A program made the translations under genes and the position numbers. Below, piece by piece: positions 16,468 to 25,033 of a DNA stretch of 64,000 nucleotides. Numbering within the stretch: position 1 is the first letter of the stretch; each line of letters starts with the position of its first letter. This DNA is from an uncultured Porphyromonas sp. (GTDB lineage Bacteria > Bacteroidota > Bacteroidia > Bacteroidales > Porphyromonadaceae). The notes beneath the pieces were generated by a model, which made no database searches, had not been told where the DNA came from, and saw only the letters and a list, made by a program, of their open reading frames with translations. The stretch is from positions 334,597 through 398,596 of the forward strand of contig NZ_CALHDW010000018.1 in the NCBI RefSeq assembly GCF_938023125.1, given 5' to 3'.

Positions 16468-18765
16468 ATGAAAATTCGATCGATAATACTTTCCGCCTTC
16501 CTCTGCACTATCGTGGGAGGTAGTTCGTTGCCTCTTCTGGCTCAGTTGAGCTTGGGTGGGATGCCCTCTAACATCTCCACCTCATCTGAGCTTCGCTCCG
16601 CCTCGTCTGAGGTTAAGGCGATTACCTTGCCGGCACCCCCCAAAGCGGAGATTGAGCGACTCTTGGAAGAGGAGAGCCTTGGTACTCCCCTCGTGCGTGC
16701 TACTTTTCGGACGGGGATACCTCAAGAGGTGGACCTCTCCCCGAGTAATAGTGGCTCCATCTCTTACGACAACGAAGGGCGTTTGATTTGGGAATTAGCC
16801 ATCCGAAGCGAGGGGGCAGCCTATCTGCAGCTCTTCTTCGATCAATACTCTCTAGAGGAGGGGAGTCGTCTCTTTGTGCTCTCTCCCGAGAGAAATATAG
16901 TGCGTGGGGCATTTGGAGCCCACAATAATACAGAGGCTAATTGTCTTGCCATCGCTCCGGTGGCAGGGGAGCAAGTCATCGTGCGTTACGAGTCGCCCAA
17001 GGGAGATCTCAAACTCCCCAAGCTGCATATCGGTAGCGTTACTTATGGATTCCGTGCCCTGATGCATGAGACCGCAGGTGTTTATAAGCAGGGGGAACCC
17101 TGGTTTGTTGGGGGGATGGACTGTGCCCCCAATATCGTAATGCGCCCCGAACTCGAGAGTCTGAGCCGCAGCCTTGTTTTGGTGATTGCTCGAGGGGGAA
17201 CCATCTTCTCGGGTGCTCTTATCAATAATACCGCTCAGAATGGTGAAGCCTACGTGCTTACCGCCTCTCACTGCCTCAATGGTTCATTCAATTATCCCCA
17301 CAACCAAAACTATCGGGAAACTACGGCACGTCAGTGCGTTTTCTACTTCAACTTCCGTAGCCCGACAGGGAGTCTACTCACTCGCCCGAGCGAAGAGCAG
17401 ACTCTCTCGGGGGCTGAGATCGTAGCTTGGGACGAGGATCACGATCTCTGTCTCTTGCGCATTACGGGGGTCGAAAAAAAAGGTGCAAGTGACGTGGGGA
17501 GCATACCGGCTGCTTATCGACCCTACTTTGCCGGATGGAATGTGGGAGAGCACAACCCTCCCTATACGGCCATGCACCATCCTCAAGCCTCTACGGCTCG
17601 GTACTCTCGCTGCGATAGCAAAATCCCCATTTCGGACTATAGTGTAAAGAATAAGTCTTGGTCTGATACTCACTACTATATTGATAAGTGGGCAGTAGGT
17701 ACCACGGCGGGGGGCTCCTCCGGTTCGCCTCTCTTAGATTCGGAGGGACGCATCATTGGGGCCCTAACAGGGGGTAGTTCCTATTGCCATAGCCCCTTTA
17801 ATGACTTCTATTATGCCATCTCTCGTTGTTGGGAGGCTTCCAGCATGCAGGATGGCACAAGGTTAGAGCCATGGCTCGACCCTAAGTCTACCGGAGTGCG
17901 CAGTTTGGGTGGTCTGGATCCCTATGCTCCGCTCAATCCACAACGTCTATCGCACAATCTCTACTCGCTCCGACGCGACTCTGTGGAACGTACTACTGAG
18001 TATATTGCTCGCCTTTCTGGGGTGCGTACCTTCTATCAACTCTCGGATAGCTCTCGCGTATTGGGCCTTAAGATTGTGGCAACAATAGGCGCCTCTTTCC
18101 CCACGGGGGATATAACCCTCTACAGTGGTGATGCAAAAGGTCCCCAAGAAGAACTCTATACGACTAAGCTCCGTCACCCCTACTATACACAATTAGGGGG
18201 GAAGGCTCCTCGCACTCTAGGTGGGGATATGGAGTTCTTTGTACCCGTACCCTACGATGTAACGCTTGCCAAAGATGCTTATTTGTACATCTCGGTAACC
18301 GGTAGAAAGGATGATTCTTCCATGCCTCTTCAGCTTCCTATCCTACGGAGCAAGCAGCTCTCTCGCTCGGGCAACTCTACCCAGATCTTACCCCTTGGGG
18401 CTAGTGTGTGGCAAGAGTCGAATAGTGAAAGTCTGCCCTCCGACCTACAATACTCCGGCTCCTTCTGGATTGATGCCATCGTCCAGCCCATTGAAAAGGA
18501 GAATGCCAAGGACGAGGATCTTGCTAAAGAGACTCCCTATGTTATCGTGCTCGATAATACGATGCGAATAGTCTTGCCTAATGCCGAAGCCGGCAAAACT
18601 GCGGTCGTTTCTCTCTATAGCGTATTGGGAGAGCGCCTCTGTCGTGTGACTACTTCGCAAAGCGTTACGGATGTAACCCTTCCTCGCCTGGATCTGAAGA
18701 GGTGGGTGGTATGGTCTATCCAGTACGATGGAAAGGTCTACAAAGATGTCGTCCAAGCTTTCTAA
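16468..18765 (+). CDS. Secreted trypsin-like serine endopeptidase, PepK/lysyl-endopeptidase-like, with probable T9SS C-terminal domain
   Basis: A 765-residue exported protease. The signal peptide runs to about LLAQ (residue 26), and a long N-terminal propeptide-like region precedes the catalytic domain. The S1 triad is complete: His268 in LTASHC, Asp326 in DEDHDLCLLR and Ser418 in GGSSGSPLLD. Paired cysteines are common, as in Achromobacter-type lysyl endopeptidases. The last about 75 residues resemble a type A T9SS sorting domain and end with KVYKDVVQAF. The overall plan resembles the PepK lysine-specific protease of Porphyromonas gingivalis. Lys specificity is inferred, not seen. The ATG at 16468 is preferred to a TTG two codons earlier. 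Confidence 0.85.
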   Translation: MKIRSIILSAFLCTIVGGSSLPLLAQLSLGGMPSNISTSSELRSASSEVKAITLPAPPKAEIERLLEEESLGTPLVRATFRTGIPQEVDLSPSNSGSISYDNEGRLIWELAIRSEGAAYLQLFFDQYSLEEGSRLFVLSPERNIVRGAFGAHNNTEANCLAIAPVAGEQVIVRYESPKGDLKLPKLHIGSVTYGFRALMHETAGVYKQGEPWFVGGMDCAPNIVMRPELESLSRSLVLVIARGGTIFSGALINNTAQNGEAYVLTASHCLNGSFNYPHNQNYRETTARQCVFYFNFRSPTGSLLTRPSEEQTLSGAEIVAWDEDHDLCLLRITGVEKKGASDVGSIPAAYRPYFAGWNVGEHNPPYTAMHHPQASTARYSRCDSKIPISDYSVKNKSWSDTHYYIDKWAVGTTAGGSSGSPLLDSEGRIIGALTGGSSYCHSPFNDFYYAISRCWEASSMQDGTRLEPWLDPKSTGVRSLGGLDPYAPLNPQRLSHNLYSLRRDSVERTTEYIARLSGVRTFYQLSDSSRVLGLKIVATIGASFPTGDITLYSGDAKGPQEELYTTKLRHPYYTQLGGKAPRTLGGDMEFFVPVPYDVTLAKDAYLYISVTGRKDDSSMPLQLPILRSKQLSRSGNSTQILPLGASVWQESNSESLPSDLQYSGSFWIDAIVQPIEKENAKDEDLAKETPYVIVLDNTMRIVLPNAEAGKTAVVSLYSVLGERLCRVTTSQSVTDVTLPRLDLKRWVVWSIQYDGKVYKDVVQAF

Positions 18766-18820
18766 GACTAGTCTAGGAACGTGTAAAGAAGAGCCGATTG
18801 TATAGGCTTATGCACGCTAT

Positions 18821-19519
18821 ATGAGTACAAGGGAAGGCTGGGAATTGGAGGTTTGCGCCTCGCAGTATTACGATGCTCTAGCCGCAGAAGAGGGCGGAGC
18901 GCAGCGTATTGAGCTTTGTTCGGCCCTTTCTGTGGGAGGACTTACTCCCTCACTAGGGCTTCTGCGTCAGCTCCGTACGAGACTCCGTATCGCGATCTTC
19001 CCTCTTATCCGCCTGCGGGCGGGCGACTTTTGTTATACCCCGGAAGAGGTGGCCGTAATGGCAGACGATATACGTTTGATGCGCCTCGAAGGGGCCGATG
19101 GATTTGTCTTTGGATGTCTCACCTCGGCGGGTGACTACGATACGGAAGCCAATGCTCAACTCCTAGAGGCTGCGGGGGGATTGCCCTGTACTTTTCATCG
19201 AGCCTTCGACGTGGCCCCTCGGCCTGCCGCGTTGCTCTCTTCTATCATAGAGGCTGGGTTTGTTCGCCTTCTCACCTCGGGAGGAGCCGCTACAGCTCTT
19301 GAGGGCGTAGAGGAGCTACACGAACTCGTATTGCTGGCAAAGGATCGTATTAAGATTCAATGTGGTAGTGGGGTGATGGCGGATAATATCCTCTCTTTGG
19401 CGCAAAAGACTGGGGCTCGTTGCTTTCATGGTTCTTTCCGTCGCCCCCTTGCGGATGGTTCTCTAGCCACCAGTGCAGAAGAGGTGGCACGTGCCAGAGA
19501 GCAACTTCTTCTTCTCTAG
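18821..19519 (+). CDS. cutC: CutC family protein
   Basis: A 232-residue TIM-barrel protein of the CutC family. The name comes from a copper-homeostasis phenotype in E. coli, and the real enzymatic role is unclear. Recognisable blocks are the N-terminal LEVCASQYYDALAAEEGGAQRIELCSAL region, MRLEGADGFVFGCLT, CTFHRAFD and LTSGGAATALEGVEEL. Length is typical. It lies 55 bases after the protease gene and converges on the minus-strand M16 peptidase, with 33 bases between the stops. Confidence 0.92.
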   Translation: MSTREGWELEVCASQYYDALAAEEGGAQRIELCSALSVGGLTPSLGLLRQLRTRLRIAIFPLIRLRAGDFCYTPEEVAVMADDIRLMRLEGADGFVFGCLTSAGDYDTEANAQLLEAAGGLPCTFHRAFDVAPRPAALLSSIIEAGFVRLLTSGGAATALEGVEELHELVLLAKDRIKIQCGSGVMADNILSLAQKTGARCFHGSFRRPLADGSLATSAEEVARAREQLLLL

Positions 19520-19552
19520 AGAGGTTGCCCTTTCTCGTTTTTGTTTCTCTTT

Positions 19553-20812
19553 TTAGTGATAGGTGAGGGTGAAAAGTCGTTCAGGGGCGAAAAGTTCTTG
19601 GGCTGTGTGTTGGAGTTGCTCGGCCGTAATGGCTTGTATTCGTCGCTCAATAACGTCTAGAGCATCGTACTTACCATAGAACAAAACACTCTTACCCATA
19701 GAGAGAAAAGCATTCTCACGGGCATCGCCTGAGATGGCAAGTTGTCCCATAAGTTGCCGCTTGGCATTGGCAAGTTCGTCCGCTTCTAGTGGGGTAGAAG
19801 AGAGCTTCATGAGCTCGTCTAGTACCTTTTGGGTTGCCTCTTTGACGTCTCGATGGGCGCAGCCAAAGTAGATAGAGAAGAGCCCACCGCCTGAGAATAT
19901 CGTGTAGTTGCTATCTACGGAGTAGACCAGCCCGGCCTCTTCTCGTAGGCTTAGATTGAGCCGTGAGTTCATCCCTGGCCCTCCCAAAATATTATTGAGG
20001 AGGGTAAGTATAATGCGGCGCTCGTCATACAAACTATAGGCAAATCCCCCCATCAGTTGGTGGGTTTGGTAGGTATCGAAGCGATGCGTTACCTGGCGTT
20101 TGTTGGGGAGCGGTGCGGCGGTGGGATCCCAAGAGAGGAGTGGTCGCTCTATTTTTGTGGGAAGGATGCTCCCGAAGTGGTAGTTGCAGAAGTCGCACAC
20201 CCACGCAAGATCGAATTGCCCACGGAGGCAGAGAATCATATTGTCTGCTCTATAGTGCTGCTGGCGGAAGTCTCGAGCCGCTTTGCTTGTGATGCGTTCT
20301 ACCGAGGCGGTTGTTCCCAAGATGTTATGCCCAAGGGGTGTTCCGTGGAATAGATGCTCTTCAAACTCATCGAAAATCATCTCGGCAGGGGAGTCTCGGT
20401 AGCTATTGATCTCCTCTATAATTACTGTCTTCTCTTTTTTTAGCTCCTCTTCGGGGATGTGGCTGTGTAGTACGATGTCTGTAAGTAGTTGCAGGGTGCG
20501 TACGGCATACTTCTGCCCAAAGGCGGCGTAGAGGAAGGTCTCTTCTTTGGTCGTGTAGGCGTTTAGATCGGCGCCCACTACCTCCATACGATGGATAATT
20601 GACTTGGCTTTTCGTAGAGGGGTGCCCTTAAACAGCATGTGCTCTACGAGGTGCGCCATCCCATGGTACCTATTGGGGTCTTGGGCTGCCCCTGTGTGTA
20701 CGATGTAGCCGGCGTAGGATATAGTGCTAGGCTCGGGGTAGTAGGCAATGCGGAGTCCCGAGGGGAGTTGATACACTTGATAGAGATCGGTTTCGACGAG
20801 GGGTTGTAGCAT
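19553..20812 (-). CDS. M16 family zinc peptidase (processing peptidase-like)
   Basis: A 419-residue protein with the inverted zinc motif HxxEH at His54, Glu57 and His58 (AHLVEHMLFKGT), followed by the KTVIIEEINSYRDSP segment that should supply the third Glu ligand. It also has the C-terminal RxxY-type region (GMNSRLNLSLREEAGLVYS). It resembles the catalytic subunit of mitochondrial-type processing peptidases and PqqL/YmxG-like bacterial enzymes. No signal peptide is evident, so it is probably cytoplasmic. It follows rpsP on the same strand, but a strong terminator separates them. Confidence 0.9.
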   Translation of the reverse strand: MLQPLVETDLYQVYQLPSGLRIAYYPEPSTISYAGYIVHTGAAQDPNRYHGMAHLVEHMLFKGTPLRKAKSIIHRMEVVGADLNAYTTKEETFLYAAFGQKYAVRTLQLLTDIVLHSHIPEEELKKEKTVIIEEINSYRDSPAEMIFDEFEEHLFHGTPLGHNILGTTASVERITSKAARDFRQQHYRADNMILCLRGQFDLAWVCDFCNYHFGSILPTKIERPLLSWDPTAAPLPNKRQVTHRFDTYQTHQLMGGFAYSLYDERRIILTLLNNILGGPGMNSRLNLSLREEAGLVYSVDSNYTIFSGGGLFSIYFGCAHRDVKEATQKVLDELMKLSSTPLEADELANAKRQLMGQLAISGDARENAFLSMGKSVLFYGKYDALDVIERRIQAITAEQLQHTAQELFAPERLFTLTYH

Positions 20813-20904
20813 AGGTCGGGTGTACGAGAATACTCTTTTTGTAAAGGCGAGGGAGTGAATAGAAAATCTTTGGTGGCGAGATAGGGGAGAGGCCCCTCTG
20901 TAAT

Positions 20905-20951
20905 AAAAGTACCCCTCAAATCTCTTAGGATAGAGACCTGAGGGGTATTTT
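20905..20951 (-). terminator. Terminator of rpsP, possibly bidirectional
   Basis: The stem TACCCCTCA / TGAGGGGTA spans 20910-20947. A T-run lies on the plus side (20948-20951) and an A-run (20905-20908, read as U on the minus strand) on the other. Confidence 0.75.
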
Positions 20952-20984
20952 CTTTAGGGTTGCTTAGCCTAAGAACCCCGGCTA

Positions 20985-21566
20985 TTATGCTTCAGCAGGA
21001 GCCTCAGCAGCGGGAGCTTCTTCCTCTACAGCGGGAGTTTCTGCGCTCATAGAAGCTGCTTCTTCAGCCTCTTTAGCAGCCTCTTCTTCTGCCTTTGCCT
21101 TAGCTTCGGCAGCACGCTTTTCGGAGAGGGCTTGAGCCTTTACTTTGTTGATTTCTTGCTCAGCAGAGAGACGTTCTGCATTTGCTTTCGCTTTAGCTTC
21201 GTTGCACTTTGCTGTTACAGCGTTGAGTGCATCTTGCTTTTTCTTGCGCCAAGCTTCGAAGCGGCTTTCTGCGGTAGCTTCGTCGAACGCACCCTTCTTC
21301 ACCCCACCAAGGAGATGTTTTTTGAGAAGAACTCCCTCACGAGAGAGAATGTTGCGAGCGGTATCGGTGGGTTGAGCACCTACACCAAGCCAATAAAGAG
21401 CACGCTCGAAGTTCAGATCTATCGTAGCAGGATTAGTGTTCGGATTATAAGAACCTATCCTTTCAATAAATCTACCATCACGTGGTGCCCTGCTGTCTGC
21501 GACTACGATCTTATAGAAGGCGTGACCCTTGTGACCGTGACGCTGCAATCTGATTTTAGTTGCCAT
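20985..21566 (-). CDS. rpsP: 30S ribosomal protein bS16 with long C-terminal extension
   Basis: Small-subunit protein needed for 30S assembly. Residues 1 to about 80 are the bS16 fold (MATKIRLQRHGHKGHAFYKIVVADSR, then DGRFIERIGSYNPNTNP). The remaining about 110 residues are a Lys/Glu/Ala-rich, probably coiled-coil and then acidic Ala-Pro tail ending in EAPAEA. Such extensions are known in Bacteroidota S16, whereas E. coli S16 has 82 residues. A TACCTTTG promoter lies 45 bases upstream, and a hairpin terminator follows. Confidence 0.95.
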   Translation of the reverse strand: MATKIRLQRHGHKGHAFYKIVVADSRAPRDGRFIERIGSYNPNTNPATIDLNFERALYWLGVGAQPTDTARNILSREGVLLKKHLLGGVKKGAFDEATAESRFEAWRKKKQDALNAVTAKCNEAKAKANAERLSAEQEINKVKAQALSEKRAAEAKAKAEEEAAKEAEEAASMSAETPAVEEEAPAAEAPAEA

Positions 21567-21610
21567 TTCTTTTATTTCTATCTATTAGTGCTGTACACTT
21601 TACAGCGACG

Positions 21611-21618
21611 CAAAGGTA
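21611..21618 (-). promoter_or_regulatory. -7 element for rpsP
   Basis: On the minus strand the sequence reads TACCTTTG (TAnnTTTG), 45 bases before the rpsP ATG. Confidence 0.65.
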
Positions 21619-21664
21619 CATCTTTTTGTGGAGATACGCTCCTTTTCACCTAAGTAACTTTTCT

Positions 21665-21680
21665 ATGCAGATTCCAGTAT
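21665..21680 (+). repeat. 16-bp repeat, copy 1: probable IS30-type element end
   Basis: ATGCAGATTCCAGTAT occurs here and again at 24978-24993 in the same orientation. This copy touches the stop codon of the IS30-type transposase remnant, which is where a terminal inverted repeat would lie. Confidence 0.6.
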
Positions 21681-21820
21681 CAGGTGCAACGGTATGACAA
21701 AAGTAATGCAAGGACTTCATTCGGAGATTTAAAGTCCAACTTTTTCCTAGGTCTGTTGTTTAGCAGCATCCTGATATATCGTATTTGCTTGTCATCGATG
21801 TCTTTGAAGTAAGTTCCTTT
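21680..21820 (-). pseudogene. IS30 family transposase, C-terminal remnant
   Basis: On the minus strand, 46 codons before a TGA encode a fragment that starts KGTYFKDIDDKQI and continues with LLNNRPRKKLDFKSPNEVLA. The KGT-F...LNNRPRK-L-F--P-EVL pattern is the well-known C-terminus of IS30-type transposases (IS4351-like). Upstream of KGT the frame soon degenerates and meets a stop, and no catalytic DDE region is recognisable in the next several hundred bases. It is therefore a decayed end fragment. The stop codon abuts a 16-bp sequence that is repeated 3.3 kb away. Confidence 0.75.
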
Positions 21821-22267
21821 GGAAAACCCAAACCTCCTATGCAAGATCGCTGCCTCTTTTCAAGGATTGGGATGCTCTCAGAGAGCACAACAAAAATAAT
21901 ATCTAAAGGAAAAGTAATGACAAGGAACTCCATCCTAGGATACTTCCCTTACACACTTTTCCCGGACACTACCATCTGTAGCTTCTGATATAACCTGCGC
22001 AATTGTTCATTGAGCATTGGCTGTGTCTGGAGAGACGCAGAGTGTAGCGCTCTATGATGCGTAGTGCCTACAGAGGAGCTAACTCCTGGACTATATATAG
22101 CTAAGGTCGTTGATATGCAAGGCGTCATGCACATCTTCAAGTTTTTGTGTCACTAGCTTATATAGAAGCAAAAAGAGGAGGGCTCAACTGCTGAATGGAA
22201 GCGGTTGAGCCCTCGCTTTACGTTTTGCTGTCGCTGAGACTTTAATCAGTTAGCAATGAGAGAGGAT
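21821..22267. other. Non-coding stretch next to the IS remnant
   Basis: About 450 bases with no convincing gene. A 63-codon minus-strand frame (21949-22140) does not resemble a transposase or any family known to me. The region may be decayed mobile-element sequence. Just after the 691-residue gene (read on the minus strand) the sequence GGGCTCAACTGCTGAATGGAAGCGGTTGAGCCC can fold: GGGCTCAACTGC pairs with GCGGTTGAGCCC around 22171-22213, and is a likely terminator. Confidence 0.4.
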
Positions 22268-24343
22268 TTACTTAGGCCTAGAGATTTGTAAGAGGTATTG
22301 CTTGAGATCTGTGTCAAAGAAGACTTCGCACTTAACCCCTTGTGTATCCATAGCAGAAATGGCACGATATCGGGCATCGTATTGGTAGCCCTCCGTAAAG
22401 CCATTGTTTGCCAGCCACTGTTTTAGTTCTGCAGATTGTAGCTCTGCATCGTTACTGAGACAATTGAGACGGCACATAATGTAAAGGCCAGTGTACTTAC
22501 CAAAGGTGTAGCGGACGTAATGGAAGTTAGACTTGCTGAGATCCTCTGGCTTAGTATCGAACTGTAGCTTGGTGTCACTAGAGTAGAGAGTGTTGATCTC
22601 GCGAAGACCTAGTGTCTGCTCAAAAGCCTTGATCTTATCGTGATCCTTTGTCTCTAGTTGAGTATAAGAAGGAAAGTCCTGAGCGTCAGTGATGACTACA
22701 TGATCCTTTTCGATATCGTTACCTGACGACACGTTTTTGTAGAGGAGTCTTACTTGTAGTGTTGTATTAAGTTCTGCGTTGGGCTCGTCTAGAAGTAAGA
22801 CAGAGACTTTTGGGTCATCGTCCTTAGTGGCTGTAAGGGTTACGGTGCCATCATGAGAGTCCTGCGTAAAGGAGCTGAACCCAAGTTCGGATAGCATCGC
22901 CTTCGTTTTAGGGCAGTCAGCAAGTGTCTCCTTGCTAAAGGCTACAATCAGAAGATGCTGACCACTCTCAAGATCGTAGATGACTCCTGGAATAGTCTTT
23001 AGAGCCGTATTAGCAAAACCCCTAAACCGCTTACCTTGTAGGGCTAGATCTGTAGGAGTGCGTCCTAGTGCCTGCTCATGATCCAATATGTCTTGACTCG
23101 TTATAGCCCCTTGACTATCTACTTGAGGATCAAAGTTGAGTGAGGGTAGCTCGTTAGTTATAGCATCTGCTTGCGTGGAGAACTCGACTTTGGTGAGGGG
23201 GCCCCACTTGCCGTCGGCGTTCTTTGCCATAGCTGCGGCGTAGTAGGCGGTGCCTGGCTTGAGATCAGGCCAAGTCCATGTATAGGGACCACTGTGATAA
23301 GGTAAAGACATGTTGTCTGGCGTCTCCTGTAGGTACTTGATTATATCAGCCTCGTTGTACTTAGACTTCTCGATAATAGTCTCGCGATAGGAGGCGGTGT
23401 TTTCGTCAGGCGTGTTTACGACAGTAGCCTCCGTCTTGGTTATATCCTTAACCTCTATGCTCACACGTGCTGTCTCGGAGGTGCCCTGCTTTCGGGTTGT
23501 GACGGCAAATTTCTGAATGTCGGAGTACTGCCCCTCTTGATCGATGAAGACCAAATAGACTGTGTAGCTAGTACCTGGCTTGAAGTCAGTCATCACGCTC
23601 TTCTGAATACCCACGTAAGGCTTGCCCGTTGTAAAGTCTGTACCAAACTGAACGATGTAGTGCTTCAAGTCGGGGATTCGCATCATCTGCATCATTTGGT
23701 CTAGTGAGGGGTCGTCTGTCTCATTGTTGAAGAAGAAGTAACCAGCGACATCATCGTTAGGCGTGATAGTAGCGGTGTAGCCTGTCGTCGTGATGTCTGA
23801 GAAGGCCACCTCTACCTTAGGATCGCCTGCGAGCTTACCCTTGGGGACGGTGAACTCAACGCGCTTGACGTTGCCAGCACAACCGATCTCATCGTACGGG
23901 AGGAAGAGTGCTGTATAGGTGTATCCCAGCTGTAGCCCCGAGAGGTCATACTCCTTGCCTCCATCTACGTTAAAGATCTGTACACCCATACGAGCTGACA
24001 TCTCAGGGGTAAAGAGCCGTAGGCACTGCATGTCGTCCATATTGGCGATCATAAAGCTCTCAGGGATGATCACCTTGATGTTCTGTACGTTGCCACCGAC
24101 CATTCCTACTTTGAGCTTCATCCAGCCCGTCTTCCCGTTTTCGTGAGGAGTGATGGTAGGGTTGAGTGATAGGTCTACCTCGTCTGAGAGGAACTTGATG
24201 CTATCTATATGCTCTATGCGGTAAGGTAGTACCTCTCCGCTCTTGGAGTAGATGAGCATGCGCTCGTTGCTCTGCGCCATGGTGAGCGAAGGTAGGAGGG
24301 CCAGTAGCCAGACCAGAATAATGTGTAGTAGTTGCTTTTTCAT
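22268..24343 (-). CDS. Secreted surface protein with fibronectin type III-like regions and a duplicated C-terminal domain; function unknown
   Basis: A 691-residue exported protein, with a signal peptide through about residue 23 (LPSLTMAQS). The mature N-terminus has a short GEVLPYRIEHIDSIKF motif resembling the KELCYDLSKISKITF motif of the gene just upstream. Residues about 155-400 look like two or three fibronectin III-type repeats (for example LKPGTAYYAAAMAKNADGKW). The last about 275 residues hold two similar units, each with an E-Q-x-LG segment followed later by a LGF or NGF segment. No lipobox and no clear T9SS domain are seen. The start overlaps the upstream stop (TAATG), so the two are coupled. 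It is absent from the core families I recognise, and lies in an IS-associated interval. Confidence 0.7.
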   Translation of the reverse strand: MKKQLLHIILVWLLALLPSLTMAQSNERMLIYSKSGEVLPYRIEHIDSIKFLSDEVDLSLNPTITPHENGKTGWMKLKVGMVGGNVQNIKVIIPESFMIANMDDMQCLRLFTPEMSARMGVQIFNVDGGKEYDLSGLQLGYTYTALFLPYDEIGCAGNVKRVEFTVPKGKLAGDPKVEVAFSDITTTGYTATITPNDDVAGYFFFNNETDDPSLDQMMQMMRIPDLKHYIVQFGTDFTTGKPYVGIQKSVMTDFKPGTSYTVYLVFIDQEGQYSDIQKFAVTTRKQGTSETARVSIEVKDITKTEATVVNTPDENTASYRETIIEKSKYNEADIIKYLQETPDNMSLPYHSGPYTWTWPDLKPGTAYYAAAMAKNADGKWGPLTKVEFSTQADAITNELPSLNFDPQVDSQGAITSQDILDHEQALGRTPTDLALQGKRFRGFANTALKTIPGVIYDLESGQHLLIVAFSKETLADCPKTKAMLSELGFSSFTQDSHDGTVTLTATKDDDPKVSVLLLDEPNAELNTTLQVRLLYKNVSSGNDIEKDHVVITDAQDFPSYTQLETKDHDKIKAFEQTLGLREINTLYSSDTKLQFDTKPEDLSKSNFHYVRYTFGKYTGLYIMCRLNCLSNDAELQSAELKQWLANNGFTEGYQYDARYRAISAMDTQGVKCEVFFDTDLKQYLLQISRPK

Positions 24344-24867
24344 TATAGAGTTATCTTGAGGGTGTTGTGTGCATTTGTTGTCGCGATGTATAGACCACTA
24401 GGCCATTGGCTGGCATCTAGGATGCATGTAGCGGATGTGATGGGGTAGTGCGACATGAGCTGCCCATCGGTAGCGTAGATGTAGAGGATCTCATCATTAG
24501 AGGTGAAGCCCTCGATATGGAGCTCTTGCCCTACTCTGTAGTAGCTCAGAGTAGCTGTCGGAGCTAGGAGTGGTGATGCGATGTGTGTCGTGTTGCCCTT
24601 ACGATCCTTGGCAAAGAATAGCTTGTCAATGCTACTCATCGTCACCATCTCTGGAGTGAAGTGCTGGCCGGCGTCGCTACGCACCACCTTGATAGCCCCC
24701 GATGCGAAGGTGATTTTGCTGATCTTGCTCAGATCATAGCACAGCTCTTTGCTCTCCGTGGTCTTGACTACCAGAGTCGTGGGTAGCGCCTGAGCAGCCA
24801 CCACTGAGGGTAGTAACAAGAGCCAGAGTAGGGGAACTAGTGCTAGTCGTTTCCTTAGTCTGTTCAT
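24343..24867 (-). CDS. Small secreted protein with probable T9SS type A sorting domain
   Basis: A 174-residue product from the ATG at 24867 (MNRLRKRLALVPLLWLLLL). A longer in-frame start at 24942 would lie across the promoter and is rejected. The signal peptide ends near VVAAQA. The N-terminal half has the motif KELCYDLSKISKITF common in Bacteroidota surface proteins. The last about 70 residues (YYRVGQELHIEG to HNTLKITL) resemble a T9SS sorting domain with the GLYIATT strand. It could therefore be a short cell-surface cargo. It is the first gene of a two-gene unit with the 691-residue protein. Confidence 0.75.
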   Translation of the reverse strand: MNRLRKRLALVPLLWLLLLPSVVAAQALPTTLVVKTTESKELCYDLSKISKITFASGAIKVVRSDAGQHFTPEMVTMSSIDKLFFAKDRKGNTTHIASPLLAPTATLSYYRVGQELHIEGFTSNDEILYIYATDGQLMSHYPITSATCILDASQWPSGLYIATTNAHNTLKITL

Positions 24868-24939
24868 AGTTGTTTGAAGATCGGGTTGATTGATTTTTCG
24901 TTTAGATAGAGGATCTCTCTGTCGTCCTATCTGCGTAGG

Positions 24940-24947
24940 CAAATATA
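24940..24947 (-). promoter_or_regulatory. -7 element for the two-gene surface unit
   Basis: The minus strand reads TATATTTG (TAnnTTTG), 73 bases before the ATG at 24867. It decides against the longer start at 24942. Confidence 0.55.
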
Positions 24948-24977
24948 ATGTTTTTCATATAGATCTGGTCTGGTAAA

Positions 24978-24993
24978 ATGCAGATTCCAGTAT
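24978..24993 (+). repeat. 16-bp repeat, copy 2: solitary IS-end-like sequence
   Basis: ATGCAGATTCCAGTAT is identical to 21665-21680 and in the same orientation. No transposase fragment adjoins this copy, and flanking bases on either side do not match the first copy. Confidence 0.6.
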
Positions 24994-25033
24994 TGCTCCT
25001 TAGAGTAGGGGGCGAATGCATGCTACCTCGCCT

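Noticed and set aside
21949..22140. 63-codon minus-strand frame near the IS30 remnant, considered as the transposase N-terminus
   Set aside because: It shows no helix-turn-helix or DDE features of IS30 transposases and is out of register with the tail fragment.
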